Positions 27,407 through 36,769 of a DNA stretch of 64,000 nucleotides are shown one piece after another (positions within the stretch are counted from its first letter, which is position 1; every line of letters starts with the position of its first letter). This DNA comes from Spirosoma radiotolerans (GTDB lineage: Bacteria; Bacteroidota; Bacteroidia; Cytophagales; Spirosomataceae), in the NCBI RefSeq assembly GCF_000974425.1, contig NZ_CP010429.1, positions 4,321,001 to 4,385,000 on the forward strand, written 5' to 3'. The notes below the pieces were generated by a model that made no database searches, was not told the origin of the DNA, and worked only from the letters and a program-made list of their open reading frames with translations. The position numbers were made by a program, and so were the translations under genes.

Positions 27407-28708
27407 ATGAAACCTGTATTTCCTTCCTTTCTGATTGCCTTATTTATTTTTACTAGCCAACTAGGTGTCTTTGGTCAATGTACGATACCTTCGCTACCCA
27501 GTTGTGCAGGCTGTTCAAACCTTACCGGCAGCAATCTCAATATCAGTTCCGGTACTTACTGCGTAACTACATCCATTAGTAACCTGAACCTGAGCGGGTC
27601 GGCGGTGATTTGCGTATCGGGAGCTGGCCAAATTAATGGTGGAAATGTTAATGGTGGCACTGTTATTTACAATGGTAGCTCGGCTTCAAATCCTTTAAAT
27701 TTTAATGTAGGGGGAGGCACGCTTCGAATTCGAAGTAGCCTTACATTGACAAACTTGACGTCAATAAACGCGTCATCATCTGTCATTGTTGAAAACAGCG
27801 CTACCCTGACTGTTAACAACTTAGACATAAACGGGGCACTATACGTTGACCAGGGATCGACCCTGTATTCAAATGGCAATTTTGGCATTAATGGCAATGG
27901 AAGTGTGTGCTTAAACAATGGTATCGTCAACACGAACCAGTTTACGAAAAATGATCAGGCCAACTCCACCACTACGTCCAGTAGAGGCTGTTATACTATT
28001 CGCGGCAGCGTTGGCAACTTCAATCAGGTATTAACAAATACCAGCAACATAAGCGTTTGTCTCTCAGGAGCTGTTCCTAACCCTAATAAATTCGGTAGCG
28101 CTACGGTCAATCCTAACTGCTCAAGCGCATTGGCAGGTGGGGGCTGCTTTGCGGCCTTACCCGTACGTCTGACTTCCTTTCAGGCGCAATCGTTTGGTGA
28201 AGGGGTACGCTTGAACTGGACCAGTTCACTTGAGCAAAATTTTGATTATTACCAGGTTGAGCGTAGCACCGACGCGGTTAGCTTCGAGACCGTAAGCCCC
28301 CGCATTGCCTCCCAGATAGAACAGTCTGGTGTCCGTCGGTATGAATGGACAGACGTTGATGCCCGAAGTGAAACGTTTTATTATCGCCTGAAACAGGTTG
28401 ATCTAGACAACACCTATACATATTCGAAAATAGTTAGTATTGCCTTTGCCAATAATGACAATGCTGCCAGCCTAAAACCCAATCCGTTTTCCGATGAATT
28501 GACGATTACCCTTAATACACTCACAAACGGAACGTATGCCATTGAGCTGTACTCGGCCGAAGGGAAACTTTACGCATCAGTCTCGGGCGAAAAAAATGAG
28601 CCTACCCTGGTTCGTACAGTAGCGACCGCTAATTTTCCAACGGGTTTTTATTTTACAAATATTCGCATTGGCGATCAGCACTTTATGCGCAAAGTAATCA
28701 AACAATAG
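27407..28708 (+). CDS. T9SS cargo protein with beta-helix-like repeats
   Basis: 433 residues. A signal peptide (ending GVFGQ) leads to a Cys-containing start (CTIPSLPSCAGCSNL). A repetitive Asn/Ser/Gly-rich region (about 40-200) has stacked short strands (NLNLSGSAVICVSG, LTLTNLTSINASSSVIVENSATLTV) that suggest a beta-solenoid. A Bacteroidetes module FQAQSFGEGVRLNWTSSLEQNFDYYQVERS follows (about 260-345). The final 80 residues form a type A T9SS sorting domain (LKPNPFSDELTITL ... GFYFTNIRIGDQHFMRKVIKQ). Exported through the Sec and type IX pathways and likely attached to the surface. The beta-solenoid may act as adhesin. Confidence 0.88.
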   Translation: MKPVFPSFLIALFIFTSQLGVFGQCTIPSLPSCAGCSNLTGSNLNISSGTYCVTTSISNLNLSGSAVICVSGAGQINGGNVNGGTVIYNGSSASNPLNFNVGGGTLRIRSSLTLTNLTSINASSSVIVENSATLTVNNLDINGALYVDQGSTLYSNGNFGINGNGSVCLNNGIVNTNQFTKNDQANSTTTSSRGCYTIRGSVGNFNQVLTNTSNISVCLSGAVPNPNKFGSATVNPNCSSALAGGGCFAALPVRLTSFQAQSFGEGVRLNWTSSLEQNFDYYQVERSTDAVSFETVSPRIASQIEQSGVRRYEWTDVDARSETFYYRLKQVDLDNTYTYSKIVSIAFANNDNAASLKPNPFSDELTITLNTLTNGTYAIELYSAEGKLYASVSGEKNEPTLVRTVATANFPTGFYFTNIRIGDQHFMRKVIKQ

Positions 28709-28735
28709 CAGATAGAATCAGGCTGAATTGATTCA

Positions 28736-28860
28736 TCATGGTACAAACTGCCTGGTGCTACTGGCCAGACTGTAAGGCAGTACCAGGCAATTGCCAACCA
28801 GGCCATGACCTGGCTGGTTTTCGTAACGCCAATTCCAGAACAGCGGCCTACTGGTAGTCA
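28736..28860. repeat. cluster of short inverted repeats after the T9SS gene
   Basis: CTGCCTGGT (28749-28757) pairs with ACCAGGCA (28780-28787), and ACCAGGCCATG / CATGACCTGGCTGG elements follow. They could fold as overlapping hairpins downstream of the T9SS gene. No clear T-run, so termination is uncertain. Confidence 0.45.
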
Positions 28861-28925
28861 ATATGGTTCGAAAGGAGTATTCATTCCTAATCCTTGACTT
28901 TAACAGATTAACGTCAACCAGCCTT

Positions 28926-29693
28926 ATGACCTTACGCATCGCCTGTTTCGTTATTCTTGTGCTGACAGCCAGATTCGGCTTTTCGCAACCCGTTGAGTCG
29001 GCTGTGTATGCATGGGCTCAGGCACCCGTAACGAATAAATCTACCTCTGAACAACGGGTTATCCTCGAAGGCTCTTCGACCGACTTCAGCCATATCAAAA
29101 TTCACGCGACAACCCTTTTGCCGAAGCAGGCTCCTCATCCGGCCCACAAACACGACGATGAGGAGTTGCTCATCATAAAAGAAGGTAAGCTAACGGTAAC
29201 CATGGCCGGAAAATCGAAAACGCTGGGCGCAGGAAGCATTGCGCTTTTCATGCCGGGCGATGAGCATGGGTTCGAAAACAAAGAAGATTCTCCCGCCACC
29301 TACTACGTGATGCGGTATACAGCCAAAGAACCGGTGGACAAGGCGCGTGGCCAGACGTCGGGTGGTTCATTCTGGATCGAGTGGAACGATGTGGTTTTTC
29401 AACCGCACGACAAAGGGGGTATCCGGCGGATGTTCGACCGGGCAACGGCCATGACAAAACGCTTCGAAATGCATGTGACGACGCTCAATAGGGACTTATG
29501 GAGCCATCCACCGCACACGCACCGGGCAGCCGAAATCCTGTTGATGATCGACAGTTCAGCTCAGGAGAGCATCAGTGGAAAGCTACATCCGGCCACCGTT
29601 GGCGACCTCATCTTCCTCGAATCCAATGTTCCGCACGCGATTCAGAACACAAGTCGGGGAAGCTGCACTTATTTTGCTTTTCAGTTTGAGTAA
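28926..29693 (+). CDS. exported bicupin protein
   Basis: 255 residues from the ATG at 28926, which gives the signal peptide MTLRIACFVILVLTARFGFSQ; the frame is open further upstream to 28863. Two cupin barrels are visible. The first has HPAHKHDDEELLIIKEGKLTV and PGDEHGFEN. The second has SHPPHTHRAAEILLMID and LESNVPHAIQN. The His/Glu ligands for a metal are present in the first barrel and partly in the second. Periplasmic by signal. Substrate unknown; bicupins include oxalate and quercetin enzymes and sugar-binding proteins. Confidence 0.85.
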   Translation: MTLRIACFVILVLTARFGFSQPVESAVYAWAQAPVTNKSTSEQRVILEGSSTDFSHIKIHATTLLPKQAPHPAHKHDDEELLIIKEGKLTVTMAGKSKTLGAGSIALFMPGDEHGFENKEDSPATYYVMRYTAKEPVDKARGQTSGGSFWIEWNDVVFQPHDKGGIRRMFDRATAMTKRFEMHVTTLNRDLWSHPPHTHRAAEILLMIDSSAQESISGKLHPATVGDLIFLESNVPHAIQNTSRGSCTYFAFQFE

Positions 29694-29797
29694 CAAACCT
29701 ACCTTCTCATCGGGTTAAAACCCGGCAAGAATGAAAAAAGGATTCTATTTCGACGGTTTATTAATTCAGATAAATAAGTAGATTCATTAGCAAGCGC

Positions 29798-30709
29798 TTA
29801 CCTTTTTTTAGCATCAACAAAGTCCAGTAACTCACGGTAGATGATGTTGTGTTGCCAGAATAACTGGGTTACCATCGCTATGTGTTTTTTACCGGGCAGC
29901 ACCTTGTATTCATGCTTCACCTGATGGTTTAGAAGTAACTGATGAAACCGCTGTGAACTGCTGGTGATACTTGGGTAAGTACGTTCACCCGAATACATCA
30001 ACATAGGGGGCGTATGGTCATTGACGTAATACATAGGCGAAACGGCGCGCCAAACGGCTGGATCTTTCCCATACGGAATCAGGTACTGCTGGTCGTTTGG
30101 ATATTCCATTTTGGTCAGGTAATCGAACATATCCAGCCCGGCAGCATCGTCCAGAATGGCTCCTTTCACTGGATTTGTGGCTAAACCAAGCCGGGCAAAC
30201 AGCCGATCATCAGTAGCCAGTAAAGCGGCCAGTCCACCACCCGCTGAATGGCCCATTACGAAAATACGGCCCGGATCTCCACCGAACTCGGCAATGTGTT
30301 GGCTAACCCAATGGACGGCCTGGGCACAATCATTAGCCATGGCAGGAACCAATACAGCGGGCGAAAGCTGATAATTGATAATGACCGCCACCACGCCCTG
30401 CTTCGCCAACCGGCGCCCAACAAAAGCGTAAAGATTTTTATTGCCGCTGTTCCAGTTGCCTCCGTGAATAAATACGACCACGGGCAGTTTTGTGGAAGCA
30501 GCTACCTTTCTCGGCGTGTAAACGTCCAGCAAATGGCGTTCGGCATCGACACCAGAAGCATTCATTGTCACGTAGGCTATGTCTTTGGTACGTCGGCTGG
30601 GGCGAGCGATAGCATACTCATTAATAAGTAGCAGGACAACCACGACCAGTACTAAACCCGTTGGAATCTGCCAGAGCAGTCGAAGAAGAAGCATCTTGAA
30701 AAACCTCAT
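29798..30709 (-). CDS. alpha/beta hydrolase (BD-FAE-like esterase)
   Basis: 303 residues with one N-terminal membrane helix (about 9-32, LRLLWQIPTGLVLVVVVLLL), so probably a membrane-anchored or periplasmic enzyme. The oxyanion motif VFIHGGNWNSGNKN and the nucleophile elbow GHSAGGG are in place. The catalytic Asp region (DHTPPMLMYSG) and His (GKKHIAMV) follow near the C-terminus. Family usage suggests esterase activity on small or hemicellulose-derived esters. Confidence 0.88.
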   Translation of the reverse strand: MRFFKMLLLRLLWQIPTGLVLVVVVLLLINEYAIARPSRRTKDIAYVTMNASGVDAERHLLDVYTPRKVAASTKLPVVVFIHGGNWNSGNKNLYAFVGRRLAKQGVVAVIINYQLSPAVLVPAMANDCAQAVHWVSQHIAEFGGDPGRIFVMGHSAGGGLAALLATDDRLFARLGLATNPVKGAILDDAAGLDMFDYLTKMEYPNDQQYLIPYGKDPAVWRAVSPMYYVNDHTPPMLMYSGERTYPSITSSSQRFHQLLLNHQVKHEYKVLPGKKHIAMVTQLFWQHNIIYRELLDFVDAKKR

Positions 30710-30793
30710 CAGTGAGGCCGAAAGCTAGAGGATTTTAACTAAACAATCGTTCGAAAAAGCCAGGAAGAGCGTGTGTAAGTCCGCTAAAATTAG

Positions 30794-30819
30794 AAAAGCC
30801 TGCGTTTCTGCAGGCTTTT
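30794..30819. terminator. intrinsic terminator
   Basis: Stem AAAAGCCTGC / GCAGGCTTTT with a six-base loop. The A-run on the left reads as a U-run for the minus-strand NTF2-like gene, which ends at 30842. Confidence 0.8.
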
Positions 30820-30841
30820 GTTAGACATAAGTAAATATTCG

Positions 30842-31297
30842 TTAATTCTTAACTTGTACCGGTAAGTCTTCCAACTGCGCGTAGCTCAGTTTCCAGGTGC
30901 CATCATCGCCTTTCTTCCAGAGAAGGATAAAATTACCTTCGCCAAAGCCCCGTGGCTGGTTAGGAACATCCGTCAGTACATCGACTGCAAATGTACCGGC
31001 CTCATAGGCCGTATGTGTATCGGTAGCTGAACTGATAATGTTGGTCTTCAGATTGGCTAATGTGGGCAGTGTGGCCTGTACCCATTGCTTTGCCACATCC
31101 GACTTGCCTTTGTAATGAACATTGCCCTGCAGAAAATCAACATCCTCGGCCAGAAATGCCGTTATCTTATCCGCATTTTTATTATTCCAGGCATCGATAA
31201 ACTGCCGGTCAAGGTCCTGAACATTAACGGCTTCGCCAGATGGTGAGCATGCGCTAAAGAACACCGAGATGAGTGCTATTCCAATGAACGATTTCAT
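30842..31297 (-). CDS. NTF2-like (DUF4440/SgcJ-type) lipoprotein
   Basis: 151 residues. Lipobox FSAC (Cys17), then an NTF2-like fold. DLDRQFIDAWNNKNADKITAFLAEDVDFLQGN is the characteristic first helix and strand, followed by GTFAVDV and the closing strand GNFILLWKKGDDGTWKLSYAQLED. NTF2-like folds bind small hydrophobic ligands or act as weak isomerases; no catalytic residues can be assigned. A terminator lies just after it. Confidence 0.85.
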   Translation of the reverse strand: MKSFIGIALISVFFSACSPSGEAVNVQDLDRQFIDAWNNKNADKITAFLAEDVDFLQGNVHYKGKSDVAKQWVQATLPTLANLKTNIISSATDTHTAYEAGTFAVDVLTDVPNQPRGFGEGNFILLWKKGDDGTWKLSYAQLEDLPVQVKN

Positions 31298-31404
31298 AAA
31301 TGTAGTTAATAACGTTGGTGAGAGAAAAAGGGGCTACCTGCCGGGCAGCGTATCCAGAGAAACGTTGCCCGGCAATCGGTAGAAAACAACTTATTTATTG
31401 GTGA

Positions 31405-32082
31405 TTACCAGCTTTTACGTCTATATTCAGACGTGCCATACGGAGCAGATGGATCGCCGTAGGTTTCATTTTCCAGATAGCCCGCGCTGATCGTAGCGGC
31501 TGGCATATTTGGGTGAGCGGCCAGCATTGCTACGGGCTGTACAACACTCGGTTCGTTAACGGTTGTTGCCCCAGAGGACGATGCGGCAACAGCTGGCTTG
31601 CTGTCAGCTGCTCTTGCCTGCCCGGCTGCTCTAGCGGCAGCATTCCGTTCGGCTTCAGCTCTGTTGGCTGCGGCAATCCGAGCGGCCTCTTTATTCTTGT
31701 TGTCTTTAATCTTACCAATGGCATACCCAGCCGCGCCACCAGCCACACCGCCAATAACACCACCGACTACCCGGTTCCGTTTGTTGATGATAGCGCCTGC
31801 CGCGCCCCCAACACCCGCGCCAATGGCCGTACCCTTGGCTTGAGGACTCCAGCGTTTTTTACCCTGTTTACCAATGGCATATCCGCCCGCGCCACCGATT
31901 ACGCCCCCTATTACACCGCCAACGGCCCGATTACGTTTATTAATAATAGCGCCCACGGCAGCACCGGTACCGGCCCCGATAACAGCTCCTTTCGTTTGTG
32001 GGGACCATGATTGTGCATGTACGGATTGGCCAAGTATACTCGTCACTAGTATCAGCAGGGCCATATTTCGATTCGTTTTCAT
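31405..32082 (-). CDS. exported glycine-zipper (YMGG-like) protein with duplicated motif
   Basis: 225 residues from the ATG at 32082, which starts the signal peptide MKTNRNMALLILVTSILGQSVHAQ; the upstream in-frame ATG at 32127 would spoil it. The core is a duplication of a glycine-zipper unit: WSPQ(T/A)KG..IGAG.G.A.GAIINKRNR.VGGVIGG, each ending in AIGK. Glycine zippers pack in membranes, and in Gram-negative envelopes such proteins associate with the outer membrane. After the repeats come an Ala/Arg-rich helix (about 135-180) and a Pro/Tyr-rich tail. Confidence 0.75.
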   Translation of the reverse strand: MKTNRNMALLILVTSILGQSVHAQSWSPQTKGAVIGAGTGAAVGAIINKRNRAVGGVIGGVIGGAGGYAIGKQGKKRWSPQAKGTAIGAGVGGAAGAIINKRNRVVGGVIGGVAGGAAGYAIGKIKDNKNKEAARIAAANRAEAERNAAARAAGQARAADSKPAVAASSSGATTVNEPSVVQPVAMLAAHPNMPAATISAGYLENETYGDPSAPYGTSEYRRKSW

Positions 32083-32367
32083 AGCGTCATTTTTTTGGTG
32101 AGAAATGTACGTATATACATCTTGCAATCAACTTAGCTTGTTAGGCTATTGTTTGTTCTCAGACCAATCTGCACATATTAAGTTTAATTTATCAGGTAAC
32201 TTTAGTCAGCGCCCTGCCTCAGATTTTAGTTGAAAAATCCTCCATACATACGATGTAAGCGCCTTTTCGGTTCTCTGACCAAACCACAAAAATTTATGAA
32301 ATACTACTGACACAGGGCTCTCAGTGCCTGGCCTTTACTTTGTATCATCAACCAAAACCAATTGGCC

Positions 32368-32711
32368 ATGTCACAGATTCAACTGCTGGTAAAAGAGATG
32401 CAACAGGAAGCGCAGACAACTCGGAAAATGCTCGAAAGGGTGCCAAATGATAAATATGGCTGGCAGCCACATCCGAAAAGCATGACCATTCGGCAATGAT
32501 CCACGCACATTGCCGAGCTACCTTCCTGGGTCACACTGGCCTTGATAACCAGTAGGCTTGGTTTTGCCACCAACCCCTATTCACCCCGAGTTATTAACAA
32601 CACTTTTCCCAAATTGTCCATCACCAGGCCCAATTAGGTGTTGACCTGCGTTTGCTGAATAGTCCAATTCCAGGCAGTTACGGCCCCAGCGCCGACGAAG
32701 CCAATTTTTAA
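32368..32711 (+). pseudogene. decayed DinB-family gene
   Basis: From ATG 32368 the frame reads MSQIQLLVKEMQQEAQTTRKMLERVPNDKYGWQ with SMTIRQ, the start of a DinB/DUF664-type protein. It then hits TGA (32497-32499) where family members have Leu before STHIAELPSWV, which continues downstream in frame. The C-terminus HHQAQLGVDLRLLNSPIPG, ending SYGPSADEANF, is in another frame. The total of 344 bases is well short of the roughly 500 expected and is not a multiple of three. So at least one nonsense mutation and an internal deletion are present. DinB-like proteins are putative metal-dependent transferases. Confidence 0.85.
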
Positions 32712-32716
32712 TATAC

Positions 32717-32781
32717 ATTTCTATCCAATAGAATGCGAGCTAAGGCCTTGATCCTTAACTCGCATTCTATTGGATAGAAAT
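32717..32781. terminator. 29-bp inverted repeat between convergent genes
   Basis: Arms 32717-32745 and 32753-32781 are reverse complements with one mismatch and a seven-base loop. Located between the DinB relic and a T9SS cargo gene, with a short T-run beyond each end. Likely bidirectional terminator or mobile palindrome. Confidence 0.75.
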
Positions 32782-32800
32782 CCTTTGTATCAGTAAAACT

Positions 32801-33955
32801 TCACTTAGAAAACAGGACTTTTAATCGCTTTATTCCCATTCCATCAGGGGCGTTATTAGTTAGAAAATAGATACCCGGCGGCAAAAAAGTCTTTACCTGA
32901 ATGTCTAATTTTTGACGATTCTCCGTTTCGGCTATCTGGATGGGTATTTCAGCACCGGAGGGCGCATAAAGATGGATGCCAGCCTTATCTAAATCGTTTC
33001 CAGAAACGGTAAACATACCTTGGCTTGGGTTGGGATAGATGACGATTCCTGCCTCCTGTTCATCGGCCCACGCGCGTACGCCTACTAGTTTAGACGTACT
33101 CGTCTCTCCATTTAAATCTTTTTGCTTCAACCGGTAATAGTATGTTAGGCCCGGCAACACATTTTGGTCAGTGAACTCGTAAACAGACTGTGTTTTCGAA
33201 CTATTCTTTCCATCGACAAAACCAGCCCCTTCGAAGCTTTTGGCATCCATACTTTTTTGCACCTCAAACCCCTGGTTTTCTTCTTCCCAGGCGGTAACCC
33301 AAGTCAACACAACGCCGTTTTTGCTGGCTTTTCCCACAAACGAAACAAGGTTAACGGGTAAGGGCGAAGTGCCATTTAACGTCACATTATCAACGCTAAA
33401 TGTTCCCGTTGTACCCGAAGCCGTACCAGCGCCCAGATCTGCACGCTGTGTACCGTACGGGTAAAAGCGAAAGGTAAGGGTTGTACCACCGGGCACCGAG
33501 AAATCAGCAAAATCCCATATTGTCGATGCACCTGTTGTCGGGGTAATTGGGGCCGCGCCCCAACTGGTCGATGTAGCAAATCCATCTGTACTATACCGGA
33601 CTTCCAACTGATTGGGCGCGCTGTTACTGGCATCACGGACAAAGCTCAACGAGGTAACATTAAGTTTGGCATTCGCATTAGCGGTTACAGAAAATTCGAT
33701 GTAGGAGGAGTTATTAATGCTGGCGGTATTATTGAGTGTTGCGGAATTAAACACCCCTGTAAAAGCAGTACAGGTTACTGTACTTCGGGTAAACGGTGTA
33801 CCCGTTGCATTGGCTGATACGACGGGCGTATTACCTTGTGTTGGGCATGCACTGGCACCCGTAAATGTATTGCTGTAAATAACTTGACCAAAGCTTTTAA
33901 CGGGCCCAACCAGAAACATACCTGATAGAAGCCAGAATCTGTAAAGTAATCTCAT
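32801..33955 (-). CDS. T9SS cargo protein with concanavalin-like domain
   Basis: 384 residues. A signal peptide (ending VKSFGQ) precedes a beta-jelly-roll region (about 25-200: IYSNTFTGASACPTQG, YIEFSVTANANAKLNV, TLTFRFYPYGTQRADLGAG). The module LPVNLVSFVGKASKNGVVLTW ... FEVQKSMDAKSF occurs at about 200-300. A type A T9SS sorting domain ends the protein (IVIYPNPSQGMFTVSG ... GIKRLKVLFSK). The jelly roll may bind carbohydrate. Shares its last two modules with the protein at 27407. Confidence 0.85.
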   Translation of the reverse strand: MRLLYRFWLLSGMFLVGPVKSFGQVIYSNTFTGASACPTQGNTPVVSANATGTPFTRSTVTCTAFTGVFNSATLNNTASINNSSYIEFSVTANANAKLNVTSLSFVRDASNSAPNQLEVRYSTDGFATSTSWGAAPITPTTGASTIWDFADFSVPGGTTLTFRFYPYGTQRADLGAGTASGTTGTFSVDNVTLNGTSPLPVNLVSFVGKASKNGVVLTWVTAWEEENQGFEVQKSMDAKSFEGAGFVDGKNSSKTQSVYEFTDQNVLPGLTYYYRLKQKDLNGETSTSKLVGVRAWADEQEAGIVIYPNPSQGMFTVSGNDLDKAGIHLYAPSGAEIPIQIAETENRQKLDIQVKTFLPPGIYFLTNNAPDGMGIKRLKVLFSK

Positions 33956-34096
33956 ATCCGCACCAAATTAAGTAACATAATTTACGATTAGGTGTAATAA
34001 TATGAAACTTAGCGTAGCAATCAAAAGATGAATCGCATTTCGATTGGACAATTACCCTACTTGTGCCTTTTCTTAGACCATACTAAATATATTCTA

Positions 34097-35239
34097 CTAA
34101 TACCCCATCAAATCCAGTTCTTCGGTATCGAATATCTCCACCCGTTTTCCCATTTTTTTCTGGATAATTTTAAAGTGGTGTTCATCATCCGGGCAAATTA
34201 ATGAAATAGCTTCTCCCTGTGCTTCAGCCCGGCCGGTTCGGCCAATCCGGTGAATGTAATCTTTAGGGGATCGGGGCAATTCAAAATTGATTACATGCGG
34301 CAACAGTTGAATATCGATCCCTCTGGCAATCAAGTCAGTAGCAACCAGAACGGTCAGCCTTCCCGCTTTAAACTTCGTTAAGGCATCCGTTCGGGCACCC
34401 TGCGTTTTTCCGCTGTGAATGGCGGCTGCCTGGATACCGTTTTTATTCAGCTTGACGACGACATTATCGGCCGTTCGGGTAGACGATACAAACACTAACA
34501 CCTGCTTCATCTGCCCCGATTTAATCAGGTAGCGAAGGAGTGGGCCTTTGCGTTCTGGGGAAACCCGGTAAGCGATCTGCCTGATCAGGTCAAGATTCTG
34601 CTCTTCTTCGACAATCTCAATTTTTACCGGATTCCGCAGCAAAGCCGCGTTAATATCCTGAATTGCATCACCTAACGTTGCGGAAAACAGAATGGTCTGC
34701 CGACGACGGGGTAAACGGTCAAAAATGCGCTCCATCTCCTCCTCAAACCCAAGGTCCAGCATTTTATCGGCTTCGTCCAGCACGAGTGTGTCGACCTCTG
34801 TCAGTTGCAGCGCGTTGGATGCCATTAGGTCCAGCAGGCGGCCGGGCGTGGCGACAACGATTTCGGCATCCCGCAAAGCGATCATCTGGGGGTTAATGGA
34901 TACGCCACCATAAACGGCTACCGTTTTTACCAGTCGGGGCAATGTTTCACCAAAGACATGGAAAACCTCCGCAACCTGAACGGCTAATTCACGGGTGGGC
35001 ACAAGCACCAGGGCTTTGACAAATCGGTTCCGGGCAACGCTTTTCCGCTGAAACAGTTCCAGGATCGGCAATACAAAACTCGCCGTTTTACCCGAGCCGG
35101 TCTTGGCAATGCCCAATATATCCTTACCCTCCAAAATGGGCGGTATGGCAGCCAACTGAATGGGATAAGGCTTTGTATAGCTCTGAGCGGAGATTGCTTT
35201 CAGAAGCGGTTTCGACAAACCAAGCGATGAAAATGGCAT
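34097..35239 (-). CDS. DEAD-box RNA helicase (RhlE-like)
   Basis: 380 residues from ATG 35239, chosen because the Q-motif region FSSLGLSKPLLKAISAQSYTKPYPIQ begins right after it; the longer frame runs over the palindrome at 35274. Helicase motifs in order: I AKTGSGKT, Ia PTRELA, Ib TPGRLLD, II VLDEADKM, III SAT, then IV-VI with VATDLIARGID and HRIGRTGRAEAQG. It is the compact two-domain core without a long C-terminal tail. It should act in ribosome assembly or RNA turnover. The next gene upstream is another helicase in the same direction. Confidence 0.95.
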   Translation of the reverse strand: MPFSSLGLSKPLLKAISAQSYTKPYPIQLAAIPPILEGKDILGIAKTGSGKTASFVLPILELFQRKSVARNRFVKALVLVPTRELAVQVAEVFHVFGETLPRLVKTVAVYGGVSINPQMIALRDAEIVVATPGRLLDLMASNALQLTEVDTLVLDEADKMLDLGFEEEMERIFDRLPRRRQTILFSATLGDAIQDINAALLRNPVKIEIVEEEQNLDLIRQIAYRVSPERKGPLLRYLIKSGQMKQVLVFVSSTRTADNVVVKLNKNGIQAAAIHSGKTQGARTDALTKFKAGRLTVLVATDLIARGIDIQLLPHVINFELPRSPKDYIHRIGRTGRAEAQGEAISLICPDDEHHFKIIQKKMGKRVEIFDTEELDLMGY

Positions 35240-35273
35240 GAGTAATTGACGTAATAGACCGGCTAATGGATGT

Positions 35274-35296
35274 GCGGTCCGTGAGGACACGGACCG
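35274..35296. repeat. copy of dispersed 23-bp palindrome
   Basis: Identical to the unit at 12114-12136, including the following TGG. Here a single copy sits between two helicase genes. Confidence 0.85.
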
Positions 35297-35356
35297 TGGG
35301 AAATAGGCATGTACCTACAACCAAAGCTATGGATTAGAAATTTGGCTTAATTTTGC

Positions 35357-36694
35357 CTAATCCCGTTTTTTTTTGCCGCTCCGCTTGATGGGCCGACCAT
35401 ATTTCAGCATTTTCTCGGCGGCAATATCGCGCCGGACGTTGACCTTTTTATTCTTGTCGATCTTCTCGTGAAAAGCCGGACCCACATCTTCGCGCCGGGG
35501 TGGTTTGACCTCGATGGTTTTCATGTGCACCTTGGGCTTTTCGTCAGCCGTCAGTTCGTCCGAGATAACCAGGTTTTCGGGCAGGGGCAGCATAGGGATC
35601 GGCCGATTCATTAGTTGCTCGATAGCCGCCTGCTGTTCTTTAGCACTCTCGGTGATGAACGAAATCGCAATGCCCGTTCGGTCAGCACGCCCCGTTCGCC
35701 CAATCCGGTGAATGTAGTTTTCGGGCACGTCGGGCAGGTCGAAGTTGATCACGTGCGAAACGTCGGCCACATCGATACCTCGGGCAATAATGTCGGTAGC
35801 AACCAGAATGCGACAGGCCCCGGCTTTAAATTTATTGACCGTCTCGAAGCGGTAATTCTGCGCTTTGTTGGAGTGAATAACGCCTACCTGATCCGGAAAG
35901 CCCGATTCCAACTGCTCATACAACTGATCGGCCAGTTGCTTGGTAGCCACAAAAACCAGCACTTTCGTCATCACCGCATTGCGGTTCAACAGATTCGTGA
36001 GCAGGTTGATCTTCGTATAGAAATTGGGAACCAGGTAAGCCGACTGGTCGATATTATCCAGCGGAGTACCCGTAGGCGCAGCTTCTACCCGAACCGGCCG
36101 GTTGAAATACTCATTCACCAATTGATCGACATCGTCCGTAAGTGTAGCCGAAAACAGCAGGTTCTGCCGCTTGGGCGGTAACAAGTCCAGAATCACTTTC
36201 AACTGCGTCCGAAAGCCCAGATTCAGCATTTCATCGAATTCATCGATGACCAGTTTCTTGATGGCTTTGGTTTTCAGTATCCCGTTCAGCATCAAATCAG
36301 CCAGTCGGCCGGGAGTTGCCACCAGGACGTCCAGTCCTTGCTGAACCTCCACTGTCTGTGCTTTCATGTTTACCCCGCCATACACACCCACAACGGTCAA
36401 GTTCATGTAGGGCGTGAGCTTTTTAATGGCGTCGACGACCTGAACGACCAGTTCCCGCGTGGGCACAATGATGAGCAGTTGGGGGAGCCGGTCTTTGGAA
36501 AACTGAAACTGCCGGAGGGCGGGCAGCAGGTAGGCAAATGTTTTACCGGTTCCCGTTTGCGCAATACCACACACATCCTGACCGGACATGACGACCGAGA
36601 ATACCTTCTGCTGAATAGTCGTCGGGGTTGTATAGCCCAGATCATTCAATGCATTCAGCAGAGGTTTATTTAAATTCAGTTCGTCAAATGTCAT
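35357..36694 (-). CDS. DEAD-box family RNA helicase (DEFD variant)
   Basis: 445 residues from ATG 36694, where the Q-motif MTFDELNLNKPLLNALNDLGYTTPTTIQQ begins; the longer frame would overlap the divergent promoter region. Motif I is AQTGTGKT, Ia PTREL, Ib TPGRLAD, II VIDEFDEM (DEFD rather than DEAD), III SAT, V VATDIIARGID and VI HRIGRTGR. The C-terminal tail is basic (RRDIAAEKM, KRSGKKKR), typical for RNA contact. It diverges from another helicase 75 bases away. Confidence 0.93.
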   Translation of the reverse strand: MTFDELNLNKPLLNALNDLGYTTPTTIQQKVFSVVMSGQDVCGIAQTGTGKTFAYLLPALRQFQFSKDRLPQLLIIVPTRELVVQVVDAIKKLTPYMNLTVVGVYGGVNMKAQTVEVQQGLDVLVATPGRLADLMLNGILKTKAIKKLVIDEFDEMLNLGFRTQLKVILDLLPPKRQNLLFSATLTDDVDQLVNEYFNRPVRVEAAPTGTPLDNIDQSAYLVPNFYTKINLLTNLLNRNAVMTKVLVFVATKQLADQLYEQLESGFPDQVGVIHSNKAQNYRFETVNKFKAGACRILVATDIIARGIDVADVSHVINFDLPDVPENYIHRIGRTGRADRTGIAISFITESAKEQQAAIEQLMNRPIPMLPLPENLVISDELTADEKPKVHMKTIEVKPPRREDVGPAFHEKIDKNKKVNVRRDIAAEKMLKYGRPIKRSGKKKRD

Positions 36695-36769
36695 AGCCTT
36701 TCCGGTCAAATAGACTACGAAGGTACGGCTAAGTTTAGTAGCCCCCGCATTTTGCGCTACTTTTACGGG

